From the NCBI RefSeq assembly GCF_032062135.1, contig NC_092859.1, forward strand, positions 51,025,331 to 51,089,330: 64,000 nucleotides of DNA. The letters run 5' to 3'. Each line of letters begins with the position of its first letter. Within the stretch, counting starts at the first letter, position 1. A program made the translations under genes and the position numbers. Below the pieces are notes generated by a model. It had not been told where the DNA came from, searched no databases, and saw only the letters and a program-made list of their open reading frames with translations. Positions 23,444-34,899 of the stretch are shown here, in pieces. The stretch is from Pyxicephalus adspersus (Eukaryota > Chordata > Amphibia > Anura > Pyxicephalidae).

Positions 23444-24865
23444 TGAATGGTATGTTTACAAAAACTGCAAAGCCTAAGTTGTCATATGCTGATGGCTTCA
23501 AGTCTCTCAAAATGATACCTGGAACAAAACAGAAAAAAGGGATTTAGTAGAGACTTATGGGACACCCTGTATTTACCTTAGGTTTGCCTTCAGTGTTTGA
23601 ATTCGCTACAGCTGGGGTGGGTGCCAGCAATGCTTGTTAGCACTGGCTAGTTATTACTGTGTGAAATTTATAAAAAAAAGTATTTTATAGATTATTAGTT
23701 AAAATAGTAAATGATAAAAAGGTAAATAAGCCAATAATAAAGGCTGATTTCGAACCAAATTTGATATTGTGTTTATTTTATTAGTTACAGTATTATATGC
23801 AAGAAGAGCAATAGCAAAGTAACGAATGCAACACAGCTTTACAGCTAACCTTTACCAGCTTTCCTTGTTGGAGTCTTCTCCTGTTTCCAGCACTTCACTT
23901 TAGTTAATCTATATATAGTGTTCTACCTAAAGTCACCAACAGGGAAGTTTCTACTTACATGCTTGTTTCTTAGTGTTTTCTTTATTCTCTGTAGCTCTAA
24001 AACTGTCCCTGCGGCTTTTTCTCCTCTACCATTACACTAACTGACCTGGAGGACATGTTAGTAAAAAGGCTCTGGTGCCACCTAAAATAAGGAGGTATAA
24101 CAACACCAATCCTATTCAACTTAAATTTCACTTTAAAAAATAAATAAATACATTTTATTACCATCTATCTAAATCATGGCAATGTTCCTAAATGCATCCT
24201 GTTCCTAAATGCAACATGTTTAGTATACAATGGGAATTGCTAGAAGTGTAATCACTAATAACTACCAAACACTTTACTGTCAACCAAAATCTGAAAACAC
24301 TTTGAATACTTACCTAATTATGCATACTTTTGTAGAAAGGTGTTCATTTTAAGCTTCCATCTAGTCCAATTTCTATATGCTGCACACCTAAGTATTTACC
24401 TATTAACAACTGTGGACTCTGGATATCTTCATTTTGGTGTCCTGCCTTGCACCACACAGCCTTTCCACATAAACATCCCTGCCAGATTATGTATGTTAAT
24501 TGGCCAAATAATTGCTTTGGCTAGGGCCATACTCCTAAATATGGCTAGAGCTGCGTACGGTTTTAGTCACAGGTATGAATGGAGCAAGTGCAAAATATGA
24601 CAGAATATGGATGGGGCTTTTTTGTGCAAAGGCTATGGTGGGCTGCTTTGCACTGAAGAAATCTATTACTAGGTTGGAGGTAAGAAGTTAGGATTTTTTT
24701 TCCACTTTAAGGGGTGGGAGGAGGCTTTAAAAACTGAAAACTTTTTTTGAATCAAAATATTGTTTTGAATAAAATTATACATTGGTTACATTTTACCCTT
24801 TATGAGAAATGTATTACCTGGTTTTGTGCACCTGTGCCCAGATTATAGACATTAAACTTAAAAGA
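23444..24865. other. Unassigned interval between an L1 and a CR1 tail
   Basis: The frame at 24340-24600 has no recognisable domain. A CCACTTTAAGG near 24707 is a possible family B end. Confidence 0.5.
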
Positions 24866-25035
24866 AATGGAGGAACTCAGCTATGAGGAGAGATTAACTG
24901 AACTAAATCTATTCTCCCCTGAAAAGAGACGTTTAAGGGAGGATATGATAACCCTGTAGAAATATATGAATGGTGCATATAGAGAACTCTCTTCCAACTA
25001 TTCACTTTAAGGTTGTTACAAAGAATAGGAGGACA
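24866..25035 (+). mobile_element. CR1 LINE tail, 5' portion, interrupted
   Basis: GGAGGAACTCAGCTATGAGG through the RRLRGG-type block match the CR1 RT carboxy end seen at 53125-53245. It stops at about 25035 (CACTCACTCAGG) and resumes at about 27846. Confidence 0.82.
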
Positions 25036-25610
25036 CTCACTCAGGCTGATTCACCAAACAAAATTGGAAGCTCGCTCGCGCATTCATATTCGCGATCCAA
25101 AATCGGAGGCCTTTGATCAATTTATCAACCACATTTCAGGCGCTGGCGTATTCGCGTGGAAGTTATTAACCAAAATTATCTTGCTGCTGGAGACGCGCAT
25201 CCCCAGCAGTTTTCCACTGGCGAGCTTGCATTTAAAGTCACTGTTCCCCTCAAAAATAAGTCTTTCTAATGGCACACTCTTTCACTTAAACTTAAAAAAA
25301 AATGTTTGGACTGTTCAAATGTTTTAAACATTTATATTAGCTGAGAAATAAGCATATTTTAAAATGACTTAGGGAAGAGTAAACCGAGTTTAGCTCCTCT
25401 ACATAGGGGCCTATCTAAGCGCTTACGATGCCTGATCGGAGGAGCCGCCTGGGGGTAAATATTGCGACTTTCAACAGGCTAAACCTCGGCTATGCCATTG
25501 GACTAGATTTTCCCACAAAAGTCACAAGCACACACACGTTCTTGTTTGCTTCTAAAGATATATATGTATATGTGTGTGTATTTGTATATATATATATAAA
25601 TATATATTTT

Positions 25611-25654
<44 letters not shown>

Positions 25655-25700
25655 ACTATATAATTATTTATGTATCTAATATAATTATTTATGTATCTAA

Positions 25701-25740
<40 letters not shown>

Positions 25741-27845
25741 TGAAAATAAATTGAATTGAATATCTGTTTAATGGTGTACAAATCTAAAGGATCATATAAA
25801 TAAATGATTATGGATTATCCAACTGCAAAAAAAACCAGCCAATTTTGACAGACTGCGCAAGTGCTAGTTCCAAGCAAACTTCTATCACCTGTGCCCTTAA
25901 CTTTTAGCATTGTCTAACTTGCTTTTTCCTTTTGTCTTTTTTTTTTCTTGGAGGGACTGTTGTTTTGTGTGTTTTCCTAATTAATCTATGTTGCTGCATT
26001 TGATCTTTGCTTACCCTTTAGCACAATACCTGCTTTTTGTAACTTTGAATGTTTCAATGTCCATTTTGCATTTTGCAATGTTAATGCTATGTTATTTTTT
26101 TTGTCATGAATATTAAGTGATGTGTGTTTTTATTTGTTTTTTTTATATTTTAATGTGACCTTTTAGCAAATGTTTCTTTTGAATAACATTGTTTGTAAAA
26201 TGTTGTTTGTTTTTTGGGGGTTTGTTATTATGTGATCTCCTTTCCAATCTCCCAGGACATACAGTTTAAAAAGTCAATTGTGATTGTTTTTGAGCTGTTC
26301 CTTTCTCTGAATTGTTTGAAAGGGTAAAAACAACACAATTGTCTTGTTAAAACTCAGTTGTTTGATGCGCATAGTTGTGCGCCAAACATCAGGAGTATGT
26401 AGCCCATAGTTGTGCGCCAAGGCAGACCCGCTATGTGCGCGTGAACTGTATTTTATCAGTTAAAAAATGCACCACACTTTTGCAGTTCTTATTCAGGTAA
26501 GTTTTTATTTTTTGTGTATATTGCTTGTTTTGCTTCATGTGCACTCATGCATGTATGTATAGACATAAGTGTACATGTATGTAAAACACGTATGTATGCA
26601 TTTAGATGTGTGTACATATACATAGCAAAGAGAAATTATAGGAAGAAATCGGCAAAGAGGGCTTTTTGGAACATGTTGCTTCACATGCTTCAAATTGAAA
26701 AGATTGCCTATTTGTTCCTATGATTTCTGATGTCTTGGACTTAGCTACAAGCAACATTCATCGATGATACTGCTTCTGGTTAAAGGAGGAATCAACCCTT
26801 ATGTGCATCCACTACCACGCTGAGGTGAGTAAGTCATTATATATAGTGGGCAAATGTCTAAAATGCCATTCAAACCTGGAGAAACATCCTGAAGGGATGG
26901 AAAAGCAAGAAAGTGTTTGGCACAAAGTGGATTTGGCCCTGGAAGATTGATATACTAGTACTATTTGTTTTGTGTAAACACCTAAATAACGCGTACACTC
27001 CAGTATTTAATGATCATTAAGTTAAGCAACAACACAACATCTGTTAATTTCCAAGAGTGCCTGACCCTGCTTGTGAGCTTGGCAATCAATGTGGTTTGAT
27101 GTTGTGCTTGGCAACCTGGACCTCCTTCCATCACCATCAGGTGTGTTAGAATGAGTATGCAACTCAGCTAGACAACTAATTGACAACCAGTTTGGACAGC
27201 AAGTAGAAGTGTGCTTGTATACAATAGTGCTAAGATCAGGTACCACAGCACAACAAACCTTTAACACTACCACAAATGAACAGAGGAGTTGTGTGGCAGC
27301 AAATAAACATGAGTGCAAATGTCAGATTAATAAAAAAAAAAGAAATAAAAACCATGACAATTTATTCAGAAAAGGACTATGTACATAACACATTCAAATA
27401 CCAATATGTGACAATGGGATAAAGGCAACGAGGTCGGTCAAGTAGCACTTTGAAATGGAAACCATGCAGACATTTGTACTCAATACTTGTGAAAAAAAAT
27501 GACAAAACATTGCTGAAGAATTGCTAAACAACAGAAACTGGCATTACAAATCAGGCATTGCAGTCCAGTAAAATAGTACTAATGAAAATGCATTTGTATT
27601 TCTATACATTTAAATGTATTTTGACATACACACACAAGTGAAATCACTAAATGTTCCTTAATACATGTATTATAACATGTTTGCCTATAATCCTTTTACT
27701 AAAATATTTGATTTCTCTAAAGTCAAACTAGAATGAAATTTTAATCAGGTCACAAATGTTTGTTCACATATTTTTTTACAGTCATACTATTGTGTGATTA
27801 CATAACATCGAGCGTATGCGCATTTCATTGATAAATCAGGGCCTT
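25036..27845. mobile_element. 2.8-kb insertion splitting a CR1 tail, family unknown
   Basis: Its ends are roughly inverted: GGCTGATTCACCAAACAAAA at the left and TTGATAAATCAGGGCC at the right, with GCGC/TCGCG-rich subterminal sequence on both sides. The interior holds two TA microsatellites, AT-rich sequence, a GTTGTGCGCCAA repeat pair (about 26372 and 26408) and no recognisable transposase. Interpretation as a non-autonomous DNA transposon is an inference. Confidence 0.55.
25613..25736. repeat. Two (TA)n microsatellites
   Basis: TA runs at about 25615-25651 and 25707-25735, with a duplicated ATAATTATTTATGTATCTAA between them. Confidence 0.92.
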
Positions 27846-28265
27846 TGTGTCTGGAAGAAGAAGTTTAAGCTCCGGATAAGGAAGGGGTTCTTCACTGTAA
27901 GGTCTGTGAAAATGTGGAATCGACTCCGTCAGGAAGTAGTTTCAGCAATTACTATAGATTGATTTAGGAAAAAGCTGGATGCTTTTCTAGAAGCACAGAA
28001 AATAACTAGGTATTAAAGCTTTAAAGTAAAGATAACAGAGACTGTTGATCTTGATCCATGGAACATCCGATTGCCTCATGGAATCAGTAAGGAATTTTTT
28101 TCCCCCTTGTGGAGCAAATTGTGCCAGGGTTTTTTTTTTGCCTTCCTCTGGATCAACTATGTCCATAGGGTTTTATATGTGGGATATGTTTATTTCCCTA
28201 CTTGATAAACTTGATGGACTTGATGTCTTTTTTCAAACTGACTTACTATGTAACTATTTACATAT
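27846..28265 (+). mobile_element. CR1 LINE tail, 3' portion
   Basis: Continues the CR1 segment from 25035: the KLRIRKGFFTVRSVKMWN-type block (about 27875-27920), FLEAQK remnant, then the 3' UTR with GCCTTCCTCTGGATCAACTA and GGATATGTTTATTTCCCT. It matches 53635-53903. Confidence 0.83.
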
Positions 28266-28754
28266 TCTTAGCAGACAATAAAGGAACTTTAAAATCCCAC
28301 ATCCCACATCCGTATCTGCTTTATATCCCAGCTTCAGTTGCTTTGTAGATACAACACCACTCAAAGGCAGTAATACTAGATCTTCTGTATTGCATGCCCG
28401 CAAGCTGAATTCTCTGTAACACATTGTGAAATTAGCAGTCAAGTAACCATTCAAAAATAGTAAAAATAGTAAAAAACAGTTATATGTTCAATAATTTCCT
28501 ATTTTTTTTAAATTGTCATGATACTTATCAATACTGTTACTGAGATTTTGTTGTTTATAGAGCCTTGACATTTCAACTACTTCCTAAAAGAAAATGATTA
28601 TTTCTTTTAAAGTGCTTTTAGAGAAACAGGTAAAAATACACCTAAAAAGCATAAACCACATACTATTGTAATAATCATAGCTTAAAATAAAAAGCTTAAA
28701 TAGCTTTTTTAACGTTGGTATTCACTGACCAGGTAGGCTTGTGGTAGGCGTAAG

Positions 28755-29415
28755 ATGAAGTTGCGGGAGGGTCAGTCTCTGCTAGGAAAATTGAATTTTG
28801 CCTGCAGGGTGATCAGGATGGGCAGGGTTTTTTGTAGGAGGTTAGCGGCTGCAACAGCAGGGGTGAAAGCTCCATCCCATTTTGTGCGGCTCATTGAGGG
28901 GGTAAGAGCAGATTTGGAGGTGTGGAAGATATCTTTGGAGAATTTTAATGGTGGGGCTTTGTAGTTTGAGGGGCCAGTTGACACGGTGGATCTGGAGCTC
29001 TTCAGATGCAGTGGGTTCAACAGGCTTTGGAGTGTACTTTCGGGGTAAGTGGTGAGCTGGTGGGTGACCCCAGCAGTGGGTGGATGCTGAGGTTAGAGCT
29101 TTTCCCGATAGTGTTGGCAGTGAAAATGTGGGGGGCAGAGCTTGTGAATAAAAAGGGGCGTTTCCACTGCTATAACCTTGGGGTGGTGCAGGCCATAATA
29201 GGTGTACAGTTGCATCGGCACCGGTGATACATTTGTTAAGACAATTGGTTTTGAATTGTTTGCAGCACAACATTTTTCACTTTGCAAGGCATATCCCAGG
29301 GGTGTGCAACGCCCCCGTTGCTGCTGCTGCTTTATCTTGTTTCGAGTGGGACAGTTTTCGCACATTGACACTGGAAGAGGAGCAAAGCAGGTGCCCTTGT
29401 CCGGAGGGGTTGTGA
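28755..29415 (+). pseudogene. DIRS RT C-terminus and RNase H remnant
   Basis: LLGKLNFACRVIRMGRVFCR and LAAATAGVKAPSHFVRLIEG (28780-28905) match the region after the RT active site in DIRS-type pol. RNase H follows: SDAVGSTGFGVYFRGKW (about 29005-29055), then VIHLLRQLVLNCLQHNI and ARHIPGVCNAPVAAAALSCF (about 29222-29345), where relatives have a DALSRF motif. Confidence 0.82.
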
Positions 29416-30270
29416 AAGATTTCACTGGGCTCATTGGCAGTTTAATTCAGCGGTCGGTGAGTGAAAGGATCTGTGGGGCGTACGCAGCGGTATGGCAGGA
29501 TTAGAGTGGTTTGTGTGTGCAAGTAGGAGGCGTTAGGGGGGATTCGGATAATGTGTAAAAGGGGCGTTTATGTCCTCGGTTATTGGAAAACTAGCAGGGA
29601 TTGCATTCTGGTTCAAATTGCGGGGTTTAAGGAATGTCACCAAAGACAGGCGGTAAAGGGTTACAGGAGGGGCAAAAGGGTAGAAGACGCCAGGAGGCCG
29701 GTGTCTTTTGTCCTCCTGCAGGATTTGGTGGACAAGCTTGGGGAGGTTTGCAACGGGAATTATGAGAGGATAAGCAGCCTTTGTTATGGCCTTTTCTGGG
29801 GCTTTGCGGGTGAGTGAATTGGTTAGCCCGTCCAAGCATAGGGCTGGGGGGGTTTTAGTGGAGGATGCGCTGGTTAGCGCAAGTAAGGTGAGTTTGCGCA
29901 TTAGGCAGTCTAAGAAAGACCAGTTGGGATGGGGTTTTACTGTAAATATGTTTAGGATGGAGGGATCGTCAGTTTGCCCGGTAACAGCAATAATGGATTT
30001 ACAAGAATGTAGGCCGGGGGTGGGCGGCCTCCTTTAAATACATGAGGATGGCACCTTTTTGTCTAAATTCCAATTCGTTGCTGTATTTAGGCGGTGTTTG
30101 GGTTTGTTGGGGGTGGACCAGTTTGGCTTTTCTTCCCATTCTTTCCAGATTGAGGCAGCTACTGAAGCGGCCAGGTGGGGTTTGGGTGGGGATATCATTC
30201 GTAGGTTTGGCAGATAGGAATCCAGAAAGTTTTGGCTGTTTATCAGACCGCACTAACTCTGAGCTTAGGA
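29410..30270 (+). pseudogene. DIRS-type tyrosine recombinase, catalytic residues lost
   Basis: YAAVWQDW opens the N-terminal core-binding part. The catalytic domain begins with the LRVSELVSPSKHRAGGVLVE block (first Arg, about 29806-29865) and DALVSASKVSLRIRQSKKDQ. The box II H-x-x-R reads SSHSFQIE (Arg to Gln, about 30132-30155), and the C-terminal block reads FWLFIRP where relatives have a Tyr before IR (about 30230-30252). Two of the conserved catalytic positions therefore appear mutated. These enzymes insert circular retroelement DNA without a DDE integrase. Confidence 0.8.
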
Positions 30271-30359
30271 TGTAAGGACATGTCTTGGGGGTTTGGGTGA
30301 CTTTCTTGTTCCTTTGCCTTTGGCATTCTTTCTTTGTTTTCTTAGGTGGCCTCCCATGT

Positions 30360-31232
30360 TTAGTATGGATAGTCGGGCACTCCTATGTCTGGTGGGGTGT
30401 GAAGAGAGCAGAGGTCTGACCAGAAGAGCAGCAGCTGGGCCTTCCTAGGTCTGATATAACTGTACGGTGGATTGGCATTTTGGGTATGTTATGGGGAAGG
30501 GTGGTCCCGTAGATCAGGCAGTTTGCGGAGATAAATCGACCCCCAGATGTGGTAGTCATCCATGTGGGGGGTAATGATATGGGGCGGCGGGCTATGAGAG
30601 ACCTAATTAGGAACATTAGTCGAAACTTCTTGCGCTTGAGGGTGGAATATCCTGCGCTGGTGTTGGTATGGTCTGATATAGTGACCAGGACCAGCTGGAA
30701 AGGGGCCAAGTCTGTGGAAGGGGTCAATAAGGCCCGAACAAAGGTAAACAAGGAGGTAGGCAAATTTGTGCAAAGGAATGGGGGGATTCTTGTCTGGCAA
30801 AGGGAGCTGGAGGAGGAAACGTGGCGCTTTTTGCACAGGGTTGGAGTGCACCTCAAAGTAGTGGGCATTGACATGGTTCCTTGGGCTCCAAGATGTTGTA
30901 CGAAGAGCAACTCGGGTGTGGAGGGGCGCACGGATGTGAGGTTACCCAACTGTGGGCTGTGGCAGTTGAGGCTCGGAAGGGTAAGAGTCCAGGGCGGTAA
31001 TTGGTGGAAGGGCAACCCATTAGTAGGGTTGCCCTTTAATGTGTTTGGTGGGCAGCCCCTGAGGCAGAGCTGGGCAGCTAGGGGCCGCTGTGGTTTAATT
31101 TATTGGATATCTATGGTGGAGGCAGACTGTACCCCACCCAGACCTGCAGCCTGGTGGGTTAAGTTCAGTTTAATTGGTTGGTTTGGACAAAGGAGGATTC
31201 TTGTTTACACTGTGGTTTTATACTGGAGATAG
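30360..31232 (+). pseudogene. SGNH/GDSL-type hydrolase domain of the DIRS/Ngaro element
   Basis: Block I reads IVGHSYVWW (nucleophile Ser region, about 30370-30395). Block III is VVIHVGGNDMGRR (30550-30588), then LVLVWSDIVTRTSWKGA and VNKARTKVNKEVGKFVQRNG. Block V reads HRVGVHLKVVGID (about 30837-30875): the His is present, but the acidic residue of the usual DGVHL is replaced. A long open frame (30549-31232, 227 codons) remains. Such hydrolase tails are known in Ngaro-type elements; their role is unsettled. Confidence 0.8.
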
Positions 31233-32639
31233 TATTAATGGGGGTAAATGTTTATGGTAATTGTTGGTCAATATTTGTCAATCATAGGGAGTAATTAATG
31301 TTTAATTTATGTTAATATAGTTTGAATTATGTTAATTATTATATTTATAATATTTAAATTTACTATGTAGAGTTATGCTAATATTTATTGTTATTTATGC
31401 TAATAAAGGTTATTTATTTGTTTAATAAATAAATCGGCTGCTTGCCAGTCATTTAAAACTGGCAAGCGTGGGGGAAAATGTGTGGGGGAAAAGGGGCAAA
31501 GGTCCAAGTTACCCTCGTCATGCATTGTTTAAAACAAACATTGCTTTACTTAAAAGATACATAAAGGACTTCAATATTTATAAGGCATTAATAGGTGTTA
31601 TTACTGACTGAAGTTCTATTTTAGTATCATTATCCTGAAGGTGGCAATGTCAACGCAAGTAAATAGGAATTTTAAACAGCTTCCTTTATCAATGCTCTAC
31701 AAGTACTCTGGAAAGTTTCAATGATAATGCCATGAATTACAGCTGTAAATTTCCACTGTAGTTCCTGTGGTTTAATAAAATCCCAAAGGTTTAAATCTGG
31801 TTTCCTCTGGTAGTTTTCACATATCTGTCCACACTACCACTGCAAGATGCCAACATGTGATATCCTGACATAATAAGGCCAACTGACTAGATTGGGTGCA
31901 CAGGGATCTGCTTACTTTTATTGTTGTGGGAACCTTGTATAAAGATTCATCCAAATATTGTTCTAAATATTATGTAGGTAGCAGACGAGAAAAGAGAATA
32001 TTTATATTAGGCCAAACTAGTGAGCAGTTGCTGGAACACATTCCTTTGGCTCATTGCTTCGTTAATATTCAATGTTTTAAATTTAGTGAAATTCAGCTAG
32101 TTTCATCTAGCATTTGAAGTGGTGATGAGTTTTTACCTCCTTTTTGTGTTTCGAAATTTAACTTCACTGGTGTTATTGGAAAATCCCTTTAATAATTCTG
32201 CAATTTAACAGGGGAATTGAAAATCTGTTCAACCTTTATTCTAATCAGGTCATCTTCAGTTAATTTATACCATCCATTAATCCCTCTAGATACCAGCCCT
32301 CTCAAATGTCCATATTTTAGCTACCAATGGGTGACACAGTTATATCTCAGTACATCCTACTCCCATTTGTTGCTATCTCGACCTTTTCCATAGCCTCTGT
32401 AATTAGTCATGTGAAGTTGCTTTTCATAGACTTTTTTACTCTTTGGAACCCTCCATACGCATCCTTCTACTGCTAGCATACACTTTCAGCATCCTACTGC
32501 TGATCAAATTTTCCTACCAACAAAACAGCCTAATTGGTTCCCAACATTTATTAGTAGGATTCCAGGGACTAAAACAAAAAAACAGCAAAAATTTTTCTAA
32601 CAATAATAGTTCACTTCAACCCTAGCAACCCTTAGTCCC
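31233..32639. other. DIRS downstream sequence and unassigned interval
   Basis: The first ~250 bp is probably the 3' non-coding part of the DIRS element; a GCTTGCCAGT..ACTGGCAAGC hairpin lies at 31441-31468. The rest shows nothing recognisable. Confidence 0.5.
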
Positions 32640-33105
32640 AGATTCAAATTTTGGCCGGGACCTTATCTGCATGGAGTTGCAAGTTCTCCCAGGTTTACAT
32701 TGGTGTGTCCTCCGGGTACTCTGGTTTCCTCCCACATTCCAAAAACAGGCTGTTAGGTTAATTGGCTTACCCCCAAAATTGCCCTTTTTTAACCCCCTAG
32801 CGGTAATCCCGAGTGGGTTTTACATGCTAAAAGCTGTAAGTCAAACTCGGTTATATATATAAGTAAGTTATGTATATAAGTAAGTTATGCCTAAGAATTA
32901 CAGCCTACAATAAAAAATTTCCATGCAAAATGTACCGCTTTTTGCATGGAAATTTTGAGGGAATTAGACCACTGGGGAGGTTAAGATATCTGACTATGGT
33001 AGGAACATTAGATTGTGAGCGCCTTTGAGGGACTATGGACTTTGTAAAGCGCTGCGTAATATGTTGGTGCTATATAAATACTGTGTAACAATTAATAATA
33101 AAAAC
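32640..33105 (+). mobile_element. L2-related 3' sequence or SINE, interrupted by a TTAA MITE
   Basis: The left part has the widely conserved CTCCGGGTACTCTGGTTTCC / CCCACATTCCAAAAACA segment (32710-32750). The right part has TTAGATTGTGAGC..TTTG, GTAAAGCGCTGCGTAATATG and TGGTGCTATATAAATAC (33010-33085), matching the L2 3' end at 4890-4925 in reverse orientation. A 196-bp MITE at 32789-32984 splits it. Confidence 0.75.
32789..32984. mobile_element. TTAA-flanked MITE, family A (196 bp)
   Basis: Starts TTAACCCCCTAGCGGTAATC and ends CACTGGGGAGGTTAA. Internally TTTCCATGCAAAA and TTTTGCATGGAAA form a hairpin. The TTAA ends lie exactly where the host repeat is interrupted. Confidence 0.82.
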
Positions 33106-33251
33106 GCATTCTGTTCCTAGTTTATTCTTTGCTGACTTTGCTACTAACCTGCTGTAGCCTTTAAAGATGATCCAGGAATATGTTCACAGGTTAATACCCA
33201 GTAATTTAGGATTACTATGGAAGAGCTAAACCCTCATATTTTCTTGGGCTC

Positions 33252-33480
33252 TTAAAAAAATACACTTACCTTCAATCCCGCAGGGCAGTATGATTGCTCC
33301 GGAGGTGTCCTGCAATGGGTCCCAGCATCTCAAGCACCCAGGAGCCCCCTTGAAATGCCTGACGTAGGTATCCCGGGAGGCTTTGCGCTCCCATCCATTT
33401 AAAAAAAAGGGTGTTGCACGTGAAAAAAAAAAAATTTTACCTTACATAAAAGGGTTGTCAAGAGTTTAGGTATGCTTTAA
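33252..33480. mobile_element. TTAA-flanked family B relative
   Basis: The right end GAGTTTAGGTATGCTTTAA and the GGGTGTTGCAC block match 48429-48582. The left part, with TACACTTACCTTCAATCC, is the reverse complement of 40180-40196. The left TTAA (33252) does not carry a good inverted end, so the boundary is uncertain. Confidence 0.5.
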
Positions 33481-34159
33481 GTCTACGTAGTTTACATTTT
33501 GTGATGTACACTCACAGCTTGGTTTCCTTTCACAGGTGAACATTCTGGCATTGTAAAATATATATCCAAGAAAATAAATTGTAATTAATGGTACATGTTT
33601 CAGACCAAGTAGAGAAAAAAATATGGAATCATTCAATTCGGAAAAAATTATGGAGTTAATATTTGTTGCATCTTTTTTGATTTATAGGACAGCCTAAATT
33701 CTTTGAGGTTTTGACTTCACTAATAAAAAAACAAATCACATTCCAACTTTGTTGTATAACATTTGGCAGACCAGCTTTGCAGCAAAGGTCACGGACCTTT
33801 TTTCAACTTCCATCGTGAATTTTCAGTCAGACTGAGATCTATCTATATATAGATATCTAATATCTATCTAATATTTTCCTCATTGTTAAGTGATTTTACA
33901 CTTTTTCCCCTACTTGATCTTAATAAAAAATGTGTCATTAAATAAAACAATATGGAGACATAATTTCAAATATAAAAGTGTCAGCTGGTAAATAGGATAG
34001 GAAAACAAATTCAGTAAACAGACAGGGCTTTTTTTGCAAAGAAAATATATTAAACGCAAATTTATTCAAATACAAATCTGAGTCAATATACGATTGGTAT
34101 TTACAGTATATATAAAGTACTACTTCATTCCTGGAGGTACTGTACCTGTTTGCTTTGTT

Positions 34160-34198
34160 ACCCGACGCATTTCGCCCGCCTTGGGCTTCCTCAGGGGT
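34160..34198 (-). ncRNA. Hammerhead ribozyme-like motif in Penelope terminus
   Basis: Read on the minus strand: ACCC, CTGAGGA (core CUGANGA), stem II GCCC/GGGC with an AAGGC loop, GAAA, a short palindromic stem III ATGCGT, the cleavage base C, then GGGT pairing with ACCC. This is the minimal type I layout known from Penelope-like elements and some satellites, where stem III is closed mainly in dimers. Stem III has T for C compared with the ACGCGT version. Activity is not demonstrated. Confidence 0.65.
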
Positions 34199-34394
34199 GG
34201 TGCTACTCTTAAAGGTGCTCAGTGTATATACTTGTGTATAGATGTTACAATAGATATGTAATATTAGTATATCAGTTAAAAATTACAATATGTTCTACAT
34301 ATATTTTTAGCTTCTTTAGACATAGTAGAAAGTAATATATCTAGTATATACATATATATAGAATATTACATATACTAAGAAATATTATATCTAG

Positions 34395-34755
34395 TAAAAA
34401 AGCATATATGTAGTAAAATGTTGTCAACTTGATATTAAAAGATAGGTCTATATATACTGTACATGCAAGTTAAACATAAATTTAGTATGACAAATAAGGT
34501 AAGTAAGAACATTTATGTTGTTATTATAATTGATCATTGTAAACTATATCTGTTTTTTGGTGATAATAAAAATTAGCCATGGTATTCAAATAACTTGTGT
34601 CACTTCAAACACATACATATACATTATTCTTGTCCTGTTATATCACAACAGGGGGTATTGAACTGTACATAATACAAATTAGATATTCCCATAGAAAATG
34701 TTACTAAAATGAAAGTACCAATTTTTAGGATCCTAAGTTTGTTTACTGATGTTGT
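34395..34755 (-). repeat. Penelope terminal repeat arm 1
   Basis: About 360 bp that reappears, reverse-complemented and with few differences, at 37995-38361. Shared landmarks are AAACATAAATTTAGTATGAC, AACAGGGGGTATTGAACTGT and TTTAGGATCCTAAGTTTG. Confidence 0.85.
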
Positions 34756-34899
34756 CTAAGTATAAATATATCTAATATAAATAAAATATAAATCAAAAAG
34801 GAAAACCAACATAGTATCAAAGTTGTGTGAGGTGCCTCTACATGCATGCTAATAGGTGTTAACATTTTTCCATTTCAATTTTAACCTGTGTATTGAAAT

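Larger units (their letters stand above)
28755..31225 (+). mobile_element. DIRS/Ngaro-type tyrosine-recombinase retrotransposon, 5'-truncated
   Basis: Order on the + strand: end of RT (28755), RNase H (about 28970-29380), tyrosine recombinase (about 29410-30270), SGNH-hydrolase-like domain (about 30360-31225). Gag and the RT palm are missing. Multiple stops and frameshifts show it is inactive. G-rich codon use on the + strand makes the region stand out from its AT-rich surroundings. Confidence 0.85.

Noticed and set aside
27022..27318. 98-codon minus-strand frame, considered as a Harbinger-type protein
   Set aside because: I could not match any conserved nuclease or Myb-like block, so no function is assigned.
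28842..29273. 143-codon open frame on the minus strand
   Set aside because: Antisense shadow of the DIRS RNase H; no independent domain.
30383..31015. 210-codon open frame on the minus strand
   Set aside because: It is antisense to the SGNH hydrolase domain of the DIRS element, whose + frame carries recognisable GGND and GVHL motifs; the minus frame has none.
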